In this document: piece after piece, positions 12,080 to 22,715 of the stretch
Layout: each line of letters begins with the position of its first letter
Numbering within the stretch: position 1 is the first letter of the stretch
From: Siphonodentalium dalli
Taxonomy: Eukaryota > Mollusca > Scaphopoda > Gadilida > Siphonodentaliidae
Assembly (NCBI GenBank): GCA_032622095.1
Contig: CP136061.1
Span: 54,695,762 to 54,759,761, forward strand
Direction: 5' to 3'
Length of the DNA stretch: 64,000 nt
Translations under genes and position numbers: made by a program
The notes under the pieces: generated by a model
Database searches by the model: none
What the model was told of the DNA's origin: nothing
The model's input: the letters and a program-made list of their open reading frames with translations, nothing else

Positions 12080-12460
12080 TTTGGCTCAACTTTATAAAGT
12101 TTGAGCTATTTCCATGGCTTGGTATCTGTCATGTGTGTGTGTCTGTCTGTCAACAATTTCCTTTAGCACAGGCTTCATGTCGTACCTTTGGTTGGATCAT
12201 TAATTATGAAATTTGTCATAGCTAGCTGTTGACATTGACATGTAGACGGGAACGAGTCATTTTGGGGTCATTTGGCAAAAAAACATGGCCGCCATTGGTC
12301 ATCTCGGATTTCAAAATTCAATCCATTAGCACAGGCTACAGGTCGTACTGATCATCATGAAATTTGTCATGGATGTTAATATTGACATGTAGATGGGAAC
12401 GAGTCATTTTGGGGTCATTCGGCCATAAAATATGGCCACCCGCAGCTATCTTGGATTTTA
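12080..12460. repeat. Dispersed repeat with two internal tandem units (family G)
   Basis: Two related units of about 150 bp (near 12164-12316 and 12327-12459) share TTAGCACAGGCT, ATGAAATTTGTCAT, GACATGTAGA and GGGAACGAGTCATTTTGGGG. A diverged single copy is at 30962-31170. Ends were not determined. Confidence 0.8.
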
Positions 12461-12649
12461 CTCTTTGCATGACCAACCAACATCATATAATAATAGCATG
12501 ACCACTTGACCAGGGATGATTAAACTATTATTCAGCATGACATATATTACGCAGCTTCCATTCATTTAAACAGCTTTCTCGACTGCTATATTCTGCATCA
12601 GCATGACTAAAACAATACCTTGACACAAGGTACTGATAATCGTGTGTAA

Positions 12650-12790
12650 TTTCATTTTGTCGAAATCATCAGTTTTTAGCCTATATATTGATGACCATTT
12701 ATAACTTATATAATGATGACCTTGTGTGTTGCTAACATTTGTGGATTAGATTAGTCTATCCATACATAGAAAGTTTTTATGCTTTAGAAA
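12650..12790. repeat. Dispersed repeat fragment (family R), copy 1
   Basis: Contains GCCTATATATTGATGACC, CTTGTGTGTTGCTAA and a GATTAGATTAGTCTATCCATAC block also found near 13610-13880 and 16075-16300. Confidence 0.65.
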
Positions 12791-12801
12791 GTTTTTATGC
12801 T

Positions 12802-13294
12802 TTAAAGGTTGACTATACACTAAATCCAGCCATTTTTGGGAACATCTCCTTTTATACTCAACAGAATATGTGCAACAAATGAATGACTTTCAGCCATGGA
12901 TTAGTGCAAAATACACTCATATACTCTATGAACGTTGCAAACAAAATGGTAATTATAATGGAAATGAATAAATGGCTGGAGTCATAAATTTATTTTCATT
13001 ATAATTATCATGTTGTTTGCATCGTTCATAGATCACACAAGTGTATTTTGCACTAATCCATGGGTCAAATTCATTCATTTGTTGCATATACAGTAATGCT
13101 CGAAATAATCGTCTCCTTAACCACAGCTGAATTATGGGTAACTTTTCAGGATTTAGTCAGAAATATGGCTTGTTGCCATTCATCGGAAAGCTCTCACTGA
13201 GGTTTAAGGAGTCAATTATTTAGAGCATTACTGTATTCTGTTGAGTATACAAGTAGTTGTTCCCATAAATTTAGTGTAAACTATAGCCCTTTAA
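12802..13294. mobile_element. Family D fold-back element, copy D1 (interrupted)
   Basis: Ends are TTAAAGGTTGACTATACACT and the inverse of GTGTAAACTATAGCCCTTTAA. Two long internal arms around AATTATAATGGAAATGAAT pair with each other. Family A copy A6 lies inside at 13091-13233. The uninterrupted copy D2 (42371-42734) shows the original sequence. Confidence 0.85.
13091..13233. mobile_element. Family A MITE, internally deleted copy A6
   Basis: Left arm intact to CTCACTGAG, most of the right arm missing, both termini present. Flanked by TA; copy D2 has GCATATATTCTG at the same point, so exactly one TA was duplicated. Confidence 0.93.
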
Positions 13295-13609
13295 TAGATA
13301 ATGACATTCAAAAGAGGAAATTATAAGAGGTTTAAAAATGTTGTTATAGGCTGATCATGATCATCTCTTATAAAGAGCATCCATGGTTCCATTACTCAAA
13401 AGCATTAGATGATAAATAACAAGCAATTGTGATCTTTTGGACTCATTTTCAATGTATTAATGATGTATGCATTTGTGGATTTTCAAGATGCCTGTGTCAT
13501 ACTAATGATGACAATTGCGAGTATTTTCATTTTTCATTTGCCTGATATTAGCAGAAAATTTACGTGGGAAATTTTGAATCTAACTTGATGTAAAATCTTT
13601 TAATGTCTG

Positions 13610-13880
13610 TAGCCTATATATAATGATGACTGTCTAAAGCCTATATAATGATGACTGTCTGTAGCCTATATATGAATAACCTTGTGTGTTGCTAAATAAG
13701 ATCTAACAACACCAAATTAGATTAATCTCTGAACTTCTGAACACCCCAGTGGAATGTTTCACACTAAGTTAAAGTAGCTTTTCAGACATATCTGCCAACT
13801 TCATGCTATTGGAGTCTGTTAGAAACTGGTTTGTTTAATATTGGTTTATAGTATCTGTAGGAAAAATATTCAGAACCTGT
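13610..13880. repeat. Dispersed repeat (family R), copy 2
   Basis: Begins with three short direct repeats of GCCTATATA-ATGATGACTG. It then shares CTTCTGAACACCCCAG, AAGTTAAAGTAGCTTT and ATATCTGCCAA blocks with 16075-16300 in the same order. Confidence 0.75.
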
Positions 13881-14432
13881 GTATATTCTGTAAAGTAGGG
13901 TCCTGCATATTGTGGATTTTCATTTCGAATCAAATCTCAAATCGTATTGGGTAAGAGATTCAAAATCGCATCAAATTTCGAATCGAATCCTTATATCAAG
14001 TGTGTCAACAGTGAAGAGGTGGATCAGTTCTGTAAACACTTAAATTGGTAGCTGTAACAAACTGAAAACCTATTAATAACTGATCGCCAATGTATTGTTT
14101 ATTACATAACAATATTAAGGCGTCTTCTGCACAATATACATGCATTTCATTTTCTTAATAAATACTGATGGATGTGAATCATTGAATGCGATGAGCGGTG
14201 GATGGGGAATAACTCTTACAATATGCTTACAAACTTTTGTAGTCAAACTTCATCGATCTCAGTGCTGTAGTGAAATCTGCCATTTGAATTGTATCATGCT
14301 GAACTCATTGACCTATGGCACTATACTGGTGTATGGGATGGACACTTGTGAGGTTTTCCGAATGACTTTGGCTGTAATACCCTTGACACTTTGAACTCCT
14401 GGAATCCCGGAATCATGTTCGGTTTACATTAT
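13881..14432. other. No gene recognised
   Basis: AT-rich sequence. An open frame of 84 codons at 14140-14394 has no recognisable motif and no splice context and is not called. Confidence 0.4.
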
Positions 14433-15194
14433 TATACCCCCCGCAACGAAGTTAGGGGGGGTATACTGAAGTCAGCTTGTCCGTCGTCCGTCCGTCCGTG
14501 GACACAAATTTGTCCGGAGTTTTTCTCAGTCGTTTTTTGATCAATTTCCGTGAAACTTGGCACAGGCATCAACCACCATGGGAACCTGTGCACCTGTGAT
14601 TATGACGTCTGTCCGACTTTTCTTGGTGAAGTTATTCCACTTTTTTCAACTTAGAACATTTTTGCAACATGTATAATTTTGTCCGAGCTTTTATTCCTAC
14701 ATTTTTTGGTCAATTTTGTTTTAACTTGGCACAGATATTTAGTAACATGGGAACCTGTGCACCTGCGATTATGACGTCTGTCTGGCATTTTTTGGTGGAG
14801 TTATCCCCCTTTTTCGAATTTGTTTTTGCAACATTCCTAATTTTGTCCGAGCTTTTATTTCTACATTTTTAGGTCAATGTTTTTTAATCTTGGCACTGAT
14901 ATTTAGTACCATGAGAACCTGTGCACCTGCGATTATGATGTCTGTCCGACTTTTTTTTGTGGAGTAATTCTCCTTTTTCGACTTAGAACATTTTTGCAAA
15001 ATGCATAATTTTGTCCGAGCTTTTATTCCTACATTTTTCGGTCAATAGGTTTAAGATTACGGTTAGGTTTGTGCACCTGCAATGGGAACTGTTATTTTAT
15101 TATTTTAACTAAATGTTTACTGACATGTGAAACATCTTATTATTTTAAAAACAGGGGGGTATCCTTAGTCCCATTGGGACAGTCACACCTCTAG
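14433..15194 (+). mobile_element. Helitron-like non-autonomous element, copy 1
   Basis: Starts with a hairpin of TATACCCCCC and GGGGGGTATA (14433-14465), then TCCGTC repeats. The body has three diverged tandem units of about 170 bp, each with ACCATG-GAACCTGTGCACCTG and GATTATGACGTCTGTC. The right end has hairpin GTCCCATTGGGAC (15168-15180), ten bases, then CTAG (15191-15194) followed by T. A short hairpin about 10 nt before CTRR is the known Helitron 3' end. No Rep/helicase is encoded. The 5' hairpin is not typical of Helitrons, so the class is tentative. Confidence 0.65.
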
Positions 15195-15670
15195 TTCATA
15201 CTGAGATTATAACGAATTAATTAATTTGGCAGTCTATTTATAGATCATTTGGGACAGTGGTAACTGTCTGTGTATGCTTTCACTAGTATCGCAAAGTTTC
15301 TTAGTACAAGAGCAATGTTGTAAGTACTCCAGTTGTAGTCTAGAAACCATGGGAATGCAGTCAATGTACATGTACCTAAGAGAACACGGTACATTCCATA
15401 AAACAGCCGATTTTGAATTGAATTGAATCTGACAAACGATTCCGAATCTCTTTGAATCAAATCGATTTGGAGGGCCCTACCGGTAATGGTATAAAAATGC
15501 ATAAAAAGCGTCCACTATATAAAGCAATAGAAATTTTTTCTCTTTGGCTTTTAAAACTCCTTACGCTAGGAACAGTAAAAAGCGTTCCTTGTTTGTATAT
15601 TCCTGATGTGATAACAACATAAATAAACCTTTTGTTTTTGCGGAAAGTTGTAAACAAGCCTGATTTTAAT
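15195..15670. other. No gene recognised
   Basis: Mixed sequence with short frames and no recognised domain. GAATCAAATC-type motifs recur here and near 13926. Confidence 0.4.
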
Positions 15671-15775
15671 GTGTCTGACATTTGCAGAATGACATCCCCA
15701 GAGGTGAACTTAGTGACGCTCTCCCGCACCGCGGGCTAACATCATCAAATTGACCCTCTGGAGACCTCATTTCTA
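15671..15775. mobile_element. Family B half-element, copy B2
   Basis: One terminal hairpin module, from GTGTCTGACATTTGCAGAATG to CCTCTGGAGACCTCAT. The second module is absent. Confidence 0.8.
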
Positions 15776-16074
15776 GAGCATTTATTGCTCTGCACAACTT
15801 TTGTAGTACTACATAATTTGGTGATTAAAATGAAGAGAATTTAGCGTGAAGTTAACCAGTTTCCAGTCGAGATGATGCAATATACATTTTCTGGACAATC
15901 GCGGATTATTCCGTCCCCGAATCCGGAACATCAATTAATTCAAATGGTGTACCAAGCTTCTCTGGGTCAGATAATCATGGTTGCATGGAGTGATATTTTT
16001 TATGACCTCTGCATATTTCTGGGACGATAATGGTTGTAGAAACGTAATTAGGCATTTATCGCAAAAACGTCATG

Positions 16075-16300
16075 CGACTTTAATGTCTATAGCCAATAAA
16101 TGATGACCTTTTATGTTAATAAATTAGATTTAGAAAATGAGATTAATCTGTCCATACTTCTGAACACCCCAGCGGAGTGTTTCATACTAATTTAAAGTAG
16201 CTTTCAGATATATCTGCCAATTTCATGCTGCTTCTGAGCCTTAGAAATTGTATTTGTTTGTTCAATATTGGTTGATAGCATCTGCATTAAAAATACTCGA
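16075..16300. repeat. Dispersed repeat (family R), copy 3
   Basis: Collinear with 13610-13880: TTTAATGTCTATAGCC, CTTCTGAACACCCCAG, ATTTAAAGTAGCTTTCAG and ATATCTGCCAATTTCATGC. About 75-80% similar by eye. Confidence 0.75.
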
Positions 16301-16530
16301 AGCTGTTAACATGCAGCATGTGTCTCTATCTTGGGGAAATCTCTCTCCCAAAGGCATCAGCCTTTATATCGAAAAAAGAAATTTAGACAGAAAGCCAATA
16401 ATTCCACGATTCTGCAATTTGTTACATAAAACGAAAGGGCGTCTGTACTGATTGGATAGTGTCAATAGTTCTGAACTGACACAGATACAGGTCACCTAAA
16501 TATTGGTATGCAAGTCTGAATTTAGGGTTT

Positions 16531-16862
16531 ATGACATTTGCAGAATGAGGTCCCCATTTAGTGATACTATCGTGAACAGTGGGCTAGCATCACCAAATTC
16601 ACCCTCTGGGGACCTCATTCTGCTTTAGGCCTCATTTTCTGGGAAGTATCTATAGACTCAAATTAAAAAAAATTAGTTACTTTTTCTCTTCTGTTATGTT
16701 TCCGTATCCCCGAATTTGCAGAAGATAAAATGCATTATCGAGGTGACTAAACAGACTAATGGGTGAACATCACCAACTTCAACAGTGGAACTTCAATCTG
16801 ATCCTAGGTCTCCCATACCAGTTGAGGCCTAAGTAGAATGAGGTCCCCAGAGGGTGAATAGG
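16531..16862. mobile_element. Family B element, copy B3
   Basis: Left hairpin module, internal part with GGGAAGTATCTATAG and TTGCAGAAGATAAAATGCAT, and the beginning of the right module (GAATGAGGTCCCCAGAGG). Truncated at the right, where family H sequence begins. Confidence 0.85.
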
Positions 16863-16893
16863 GGATAGTTTCGAAGGGGATGCTTCCCTTTTA

Positions 16894-18050
16894 TTGATGT
16901 TCACTGCTATGAGTACATTCAATGCAGTGCTCAATTGTTTTGTTTGGGTTTTACGTTCTAGAGTTATTCATCTTTGTTTATCTAGAAATGTTTGATTGAA
17001 ATTTGTTTCCCTTCCGAGCAGATATCTCCACCACCTGTTTTTCGGATCTTCATGAAATTTGGTATGGATGTTCACCACTATGATTACATTCAGTGGAGTG
17101 TTCAATCGTTTTATTCGGGTTTTCAGGCCTTCGATTATGAGGCGTGCGATCGCGCTCGCGCACCATAGCACGCCTGAAATTAAATCTTGGCGAGTAATTA
17201 ATCACACTCCTCGGCGATATTCGGCGCACGATTGAAAAAGGGTTTATAATAACGATCAACCTTGTTTGCTGGAGAAGACTGACAGACATGCCATATACGA
17301 CGGAAGTAATTGTTTTAAGTTTTGCGCATGCGCTAGAACATTATTATAGTCAGGTGCGTTTAGCGATGTCGTCGCATTCGTATGCAGGTCTGAGTAATTC
17401 TCGGCTAGATATTGTTACCAACATGACATATTTAAATTAATCCCACCGTGCACCCCATCACCAATGCAACGTAATTTTGGTACCATGATTGTGTTGCGTT
17501 CTAAATGAAGCTGCCCCGATGGGCGGTGAAGATGAATAGAAATTGAAACTTGAGTTCAATCAAACATTATTTTTAAGAATATCGATAGAGTTCACACAAC
17601 AGGAAACTCTCACGTGGTTACATGGTCTCTGACCGCATTTCATAACAACTTACATCCAACGGAAGCATTACGACGCAATTCGAGAATGGAGTTTCAATTA
17701 CTTCAATGTGGAGAATACATGTGTACAAGATGAATCACAATGGTGATAAAATTGATTTAATTTTGAGTCTTCGTTTGTCATTTTATACCCCCGAAATATC
17801 CACCAAAATCACACGCCTGGGTTTCAGGTTAGGCGAGTGACCAACCACACTCCTGCATTTTACAGAATCGAAGGCCTGGGTTTTCCGCTCTAGAGTTATT
17901 CATCTTTGTTTATCTGGAAATGTTCGACTTTTTTCCCTTCCGAGCAGATCGATATATCCACCACCTGTTGTCAGTTCTTCATGAAATTTGGTATGGATGT
18001 TCATCACTATGAGGTTTTTTTGTTTTAGAGTTATTCATCTTTGTTTATCT
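16894..18050. repeat. Dispersed tandem repeat (family H), interrupted
   Basis: About 170-bp units with GAGTTATTCATCTTTGTT, CTTCCGAGCAGAT, CCACCACCTGTT and CATGAAATTTGGTATGGATG. The element is split by the insertion at 17124-17878. Related sequence occurs at 54825-54905 and 55197-55640. Confidence 0.85.
17124..17878. mobile_element. 755-bp hAT-like non-autonomous element
   Basis: Terminal inverted repeat CAGGCCTTCGATT / AATCGAAGGCCTG. GGTTTT stands directly on both sides, and sister family H units have the site once (GGGTTTTACGTTCTAG), so this is a real insertion with a 6-7 bp duplication; hAT elements make 8 bp. Near the left end GGCGTGC and GCACGCC can pair. No transposase is present. Confidence 0.75.
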
Positions 18051-18143
18051 CAGTCAGGTTATAGGTATGCTAACATTGGGGGTGGGGGGTATGCACCAGT
18101 CGACAGTTCATCTATTGTTGCGAGAAAATTTAAATGCATTAGT

Positions 18144-18586
18144 CCTTTCTATACTGAATGCGAAATGGATTCTCCCATTCAGTTATAAAGTATACATTAG
18201 AATGGTCTATTATTCATTTAGAGGGGTGTTCAGGTAATAAAAGCAGCGGACAGACAGAAAAAAATAATACAAGCGCAGAATACAGTAATGCTCTAAGTAA
18301 TCAACTTCTTAACCACAGCAGAATTATGGGTAACTTTTCAGGATTTAGTCGGCAATATGGCTTGTTGCCATTCATCGGAAAGCTCTCCCCGAGAGCTTTC
18401 CGATGAATGGCAACAAGCCATATTTCCGACTAAATCCTGAAAAGTTACCCATAATTCTGCTGTGCTTAAGAAGTCGATTACTTAGAGCATTACTGTATAT
18501 GATTCATTTTAGACGCTTGCTGAACTTATTATCAAAACATATCCTGAGGGAATTACTCGTCAATAGAGTATTTAGTGTAGAAATGG
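18144..18586. mobile_element. Family E element, copy E2 (interrupted)
   Basis: Left part CCTTTCTATACTGAATG to AATACAAGCGCAGAA, right part GAATTACTCGTCAATAGAGT to GTAGAAATGGTTAA. Family A copy A7 separates them. Confidence 0.82.
18283..18495. mobile_element. Family A palindromic MITE, copy A7
   Basis: Full-length, almost perfect palindrome nested in E2 and flanked by TA. Both arms have CTCTAAGTAATC and CTTCTTAA variants. Centre CTCCCCGAGAG. Confidence 0.94.
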
Positions 18587-18809
18587 TTAATATTGATTAA
18601 GTAAAGCTATCTTTAGTGACACGTTGTATGAAATTGATGACAAATTTAACCATCCAAAATCACTTACTGTTTTAAATCATTGTCAATAATACATCAATCA
18701 ATTAGAAAGATATGTGGATATGATGAAATTACCACGGAACAGGTTTTCATATCGTGGGAAAATTGTTCGCTGTGTAATTCGGCATAAACTTGAATGTGAT
18801 ATGTTGATA

Positions 18810-18881
18810 ATATTTCATATTTATTGTAATAGTCAATGAAGAATGTAGCAATAAAATAAAGTCAGATTCCACCCAATAATA
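18810..18881. repeat. 72-bp direct repeat, left copy
   Basis: TATTTCATATTTATTGTAA through GATTCCACCCAATAATA. Repeated at 19390-19462, so it brackets the family A fragments and the duplicated segment between them. Confidence 0.88.
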
Positions 18882-18963
18882 CAGTAATGCCCTGAATAAT
18901 CGACTCCTTATTAAACCACAGCAGAATTATGGGTAACTTTTCAGGATTTAGTCAGAAATATGG
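18882..18963. mobile_element. Family A fragment, copy A8 (broken)
   Basis: Left arm only, ending at AATATGGC where it joins the duplicated segment. The junction shares GGC with that segment, pointing to a recombination breakpoint. Confidence 0.88.
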
Positions 18964-19292
18964 CACATAGTACATTCATTAAACTGATTTTTTGGTCATA
19001 TAACTTCACAGTATAGTTAAAGTTACTGATTGTAAAGCAAATGATAAATTAATATTATGTTATTATTTTTAGCTGATAATATGATGAACATTTATGATCA
19101 AACAATGAAGATATTTATCCACTGGTAAATTAAGATTTCCCTCGAGACTCGGAGGCCAGCAGGCATGACATAAAAATTTATAATTTACAGTAATGCCCTA
19201 ATTAATCGACTCCTTTATAACCACAGCAGAATTATGGGTAACTTTTCAGGATTTAGACGGAAATATGGCTTGTTGCCATTCATCGGAAAGCT
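18962..19292. repeat. Duplicated 331-bp segment, copy 2
   Basis: Matches 6562-6892. It starts abruptly inside a broken family A arm and ends inside another family A element. Confidence 0.9.
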
Positions 19293-19389
19293 TTCGGGGA
19301 ATATCAACGAGCAATATTACCGACTAAATCCTGAAAAATTACCCATAATTATGATGTGGTTAAGGAGTCGATTATTTAGGGCATTAACG
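19188..19389. mobile_element. Family A MITE, copy A9
   Basis: Left arm identical in variants to A1 (CTAATTAATC). The centre and right arm are rearranged (CTTTCGGGGAATATC) and the terminus is decayed (CATTAACGTA). Confidence 0.88.
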
Positions 19390-19462
19390 TATTTCATATT
19401 TATTGTAACAGTAAATGAAGAATGTAGCAATAACATAAAGTCAGATTCCACCCAATAATATA
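19390..19462. repeat. 72-bp direct repeat, right copy
   Basis: Second copy of 18810-18881 with a few substitutions. Confidence 0.88.
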
Positions 19463-19751
19463 ATAGTTGAAATAGTCTCTTAGAAAGAAGAGCATGGCAC
19501 TTTGGTTTCTCCTCTCTAACCTCTTAAATCCAATGTAATTCTTTTGTTTCGTGTAGGCATATTTACAAAATAGATTAATGGCATATATTTACATGTATGT
19601 GGCAGACGGGTAAAGAACAATAAGTGAATGGCAAGTTAATAAAAAAATGATAAAAATTAGGCGATTTAACAAACGACCTGCCTGAGGGAAATTATAGTAG
19701 CGGGATTGAAAGCTGGAGAATTTAGAACATGAAGTTGAGACATTATGAAAA
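19463..19751. other. AT-rich, no feature
   Basis: No repeat family or coding signal recognised. Confidence 0.4.
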
Positions 19752-19938
19752 TATTGGGAGCCTCGCGTATATAAGAGAATACATTGGCCTAACATTATTT
19801 ACCTTGATCTTATAAAGCCAGTGCATTCTGTTATATATGCGAGACTCGATCCCTTTGGGAGACTCGCATATATAAGAGAATGCACTGGCACCGGGTCTTT
19901 AATACTACACCAGCGCAGCTCCTATCATGAAAGGGATA
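19752..19938. mobile_element. Family C element, copy C2 (left end missing)
   Basis: Two foldable modules with TATATAAGAGAAT boxes, then CACCAGCGCAGCTCC and the terminus CATGAAAGGGATAAA. Confidence 0.8.
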
Positions 19939-20472
19939 AAATAGATTATTCCCTGCATCAGATACCAATAGGAGTGTTTCGTACCACTTTAAGGGAAAAG
20001 TTAACAAAAGCTGAGCACCTGATAAGTGCAATGTATGTTAATTAATAAGGTTATTGTATGCAGATTAACAAGGTTACCACCAGTATGACATATAATCACA
20101 TCACTGTCTTTAATCGTTGTGTGCAATCTGATTTATACCAAGCTTATCTATTGATTCCGAGGTTTTTATTGTCGGAGTTCTTCATTTATGGTATATTTAA
20201 TCGTCATTTGACTGACTCTGATTGGCGTCTCTGTCAAGATGTCTGGTGTTCGACATTATGAGTCAAATTTTCTCTAATCTTAGCGAATTATTTATTTATA
20301 AGGTCTATGTTATCTAATTTCTTATCTAATTCTAAGTCTGGCGGCAAATTGTAATTCTTGCCATTCGATCCATCAGATTTTATTTACAAATTTCGTACAG
20401 TTCATTACCCAAGGCATTGTTGGCCCCTGTTGGTTCATTTGATATGGTGTGCAGTACACAGGACTCAAAATA
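19939..20472. other. No gene recognised
   Basis: Mixed sequence. A block near 20418-20455 (CCCCTGTTGGTTCA-TT) recurs at 20936-20965, so the family B copy between them lies in a local direct duplication. Confidence 0.45.
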
Positions 20473-20900
20473 TGGTGCTGGACATTTGCAGAATGAGGTC
20501 CCCAGACTCAGAGTGTGAATTTAGTTACCCCTAAACAGTGGCTAGCATCACCAAATTCATCTTCTGGGGACCTCATTCTAATTTGCCTCATCTGCTAGAG
20601 ACCTAGACTCATGTTTAAGTTAATTACCAGATGGCAAAATGTACGCATTGAGCACCTCGAGTATTCATGTATCGTCTGCCAATTTGGGGATATAGACAAA
20701 ATATAATAAAAATGAAAACTTTTTAAAGAACTTAATAAATATATTAAAAAAATTGTTAATTTGATAATTAAGATAATTTGCAGACAAGGTGAGGCTTAAC
20801 CAGACCCTAGAGAGTGAATATAGTGGTGCTAGCCTGCTGTGCAGGATTGTGCCACTAAATTCACCCTCTGGGGGCCTCATTCTGCAAATGTCCAGCACTA
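20473..20900. mobile_element. Family B element, complete copy B4
   Basis: 428 bp with terminal inverted repeats: GGTGCTGGACATTTGCAGA at the left, mirrored by TCTGCAAATGTCCAGCAC at the right. Each end has a self-complementary module (gGTGAATTTAGT paired with aCCAAATTCA-type sequence). No protein. Confidence 0.88.
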
Positions 20901-20974
20901 TATTTGAGGTCTGATATTGCACCAAGTCATCATTGACCCCTGTTGGTTCAGTTAATATGGTTTATACACTGTAA

Positions 20975-21265
20975 CAGTAAAGCATTCAGGATTTAGTCGG
21001 AAATATGGCTTGTTGCCATTCCTCGGAAAGCTCTCAGTGAGAGTGGTTTATAAAGTAGAGCCCTAATTAATCGACTCCTTAACCACAGCAGAATTATGGG
21101 TAACTTTTCAGGATTTAGTCGGAAATATGGCTTGATGCCATTCATCGGAAAGTTCTTAGTGAAGGCTTTCCGATGAATGGCAACAAGCCATATTTCTGAC
21201 TAAATCCTGAAAAGTTACCCATAATTCTGCTGTGGCTAAGGAGTCAATTCATTAGGGCATTACTG
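20975..21265. mobile_element. Family A, broken copy plus full copy (A10)
   Basis: 20975-21047 is a shortened arm (CAGTAAAGCATTCAGG then the usual interior). From about 21056 a second element follows, without a clean left terminus, ending CATTACTG at 21265. Either two insertions or a rearranged tandem. Confidence 0.85.
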
Positions 21266-21780
21266 TACACAGAACCACACTTGAGTGTTCCTGGCCATGT
21301 GTTATATTTCTGCGATCACAGAGTGCAATAAACTATCAGCCAGTAACACAGATGTGTGTTTCTGTGTTTGTTATACACCCGACCGACAATTCATAACTGA
21401 TATTATATGAATATTTTTCATGGTAATATTTTTTTATCTCATGTGTGAAGATACTTTTGTTGTATGCTTTCCCATTAAATAGTGGGAAATTGCCAAGGCG
21501 TAGAACGTTCTATTAATTGCCTGGACTGAGGGATTGATAACACTGATTGAAGCGATAAATAACACTGATTGAGGCGACAAATAACACTGACCGAGGCATT
21601 AAATAACATTGACTAAGACTATAAGTAATACAATAGTAATGCCCTCTTGGATATCACTTCCGGTTTAAAGCTGATGTAAACATTACCACTTTCGACAGCA
21701 AATGTTGAGGTTTTCTAACAATTTGCAATGAACTGTAGAACAAAACTAGCAGTTTTGTGCAATTTTATAATATACCGCAT
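21266..21780. other. Spacer with a short tandem repeat
   Basis: 21538-21627 holds about four diverged units of roughly 25 bp built on AACACTGATTGAGGCGA. The rest is unremarkable. Confidence 0.6.
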
Positions 21781-21935
21781 ATAATAATGCCCTAAATAAT
21801 CCACTCCTTAATTCACTCCTTAACCACAGTGAGAGCTTTCCGAAGAATGGCAACAAGCCATATTTCCGTCTAAATCCTGAAAAGTTACCCATAATTCTTC
21901 TGGGGTTAAGGAGTCGGTTATTTAGGGCATTACTG
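21781..21935. mobile_element. Family A, deleted copy A11
   Basis: Left arm reduced to CCCTAAATAATC, CACTCCTTAA (partly duplicated) and CCACAG, then the complete right arm ending CATTACTGTA. Confidence 0.88.
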
Positions 21936-21950
21936 TATAATAATAACATT

Positions 21951-22060
21951 TACGGGCTTTGGTTGAATAATTAACCGTCTTATCGTGGCTACAAGAAAAT
22001 ATTTCTGTATTTTCTTGTAGCCATTCGTGAGATAATTCAGGTATTCAACCAAAACCCGTA
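21951..22060. mobile_element. 110-bp fold-back element
   Basis: TACGGGCTTTGGTTGAAT at the left pairs with ATTCAACCAAAACCCGTA at the right. An inner pair GGCTACAAGAAAATA / TATTTTCTTGTAGCC forms the stem tip. Single copy in this window. Confidence 0.8.
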
Positions 22061-22273
22061 GGTATATCCCATATTTATTTTTAATATTTTTTTTCATTGT
22101 CGAGCCCAATATCATTTACATCGTGTAACATCAATGCTGTTCCAATCCACACGCGTTTGTGGAATGGCTTAAAAATTATGACTTGGTCTGAGGCGGAGGA
22201 TCGCTGTTTTTCATCAACATGAGTGTAATAAATAGTGCATCTGGCATCAGATTGAATGCAGTTCCCCAATTGA

Positions 22274-22496
22274 AGTCACCTCGATTATGCATTTTATCTT
22301 CTGCAAGTTAGGAGATATAGAAACTGAACAAAAGGGAAAAATTAACTAAAAACAACGTTAATTTGAGACTGTAGATACTTCCCAGAAGATGAGGGCTATG
22401 CAGAATGAGGTCCCCAGAGGGTGAATTTGGTGATACTAGCCTGCTGTGCTGGATATTGTCTCTGGGGACCTCTTTCTGCAAATGACAGACACACTA
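22274..22496. mobile_element. Family B element fragment, copy B5
   Basis: Internal part plus one terminal module (GCAGAATGAGGTCCCC to GCAAATGACAGACACAC). Collinear with 9992-10175. Confidence 0.82.
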
Positions 22497-22715
22497 TTTG
22501 CAGTCTTTCTGGTGAGTACAGATTGCGCTTTCTGAGTGAGCGCAGATTACATTCCACTCAATGTGAGGGTAGCCTAATTCTTGTGTCTGGGCACATATTA
22601 TGTCAATTGCACACTGGATGGAGTCATGCAGTGGTTTCTATGAGTAATTGCGAATTTATGAAGCCAAGTCTGCATCACAAAGTAAGGGTTTCCCTGCTCA
22701 ATTGATAACCCTTCC

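Noticed and set aside
12820-12840. Similarity of TATACACTAAATCCA in family D to TATACACTAAACCACTG in the satellite monomer
   Set aside because: Only about 11 bases match, with no further similarity on either side.
18158-18600. Repeated frames containing MGNFSGFSRKYGLLPFIGKL-type peptides (also at 8165, 9824, 10573, 10655, 19234, 21746, 61004, 61180, 61885)
   Set aside because: They are translations of the arms of family A palindromes, appear on both strands, and end in or near the elements. Not a protein family.
19821-20045. Frames with RLAYIRECIG-type peptides (also at 27994, 42829, 56392)
   Set aside because: They are translations of family C hairpin modules.
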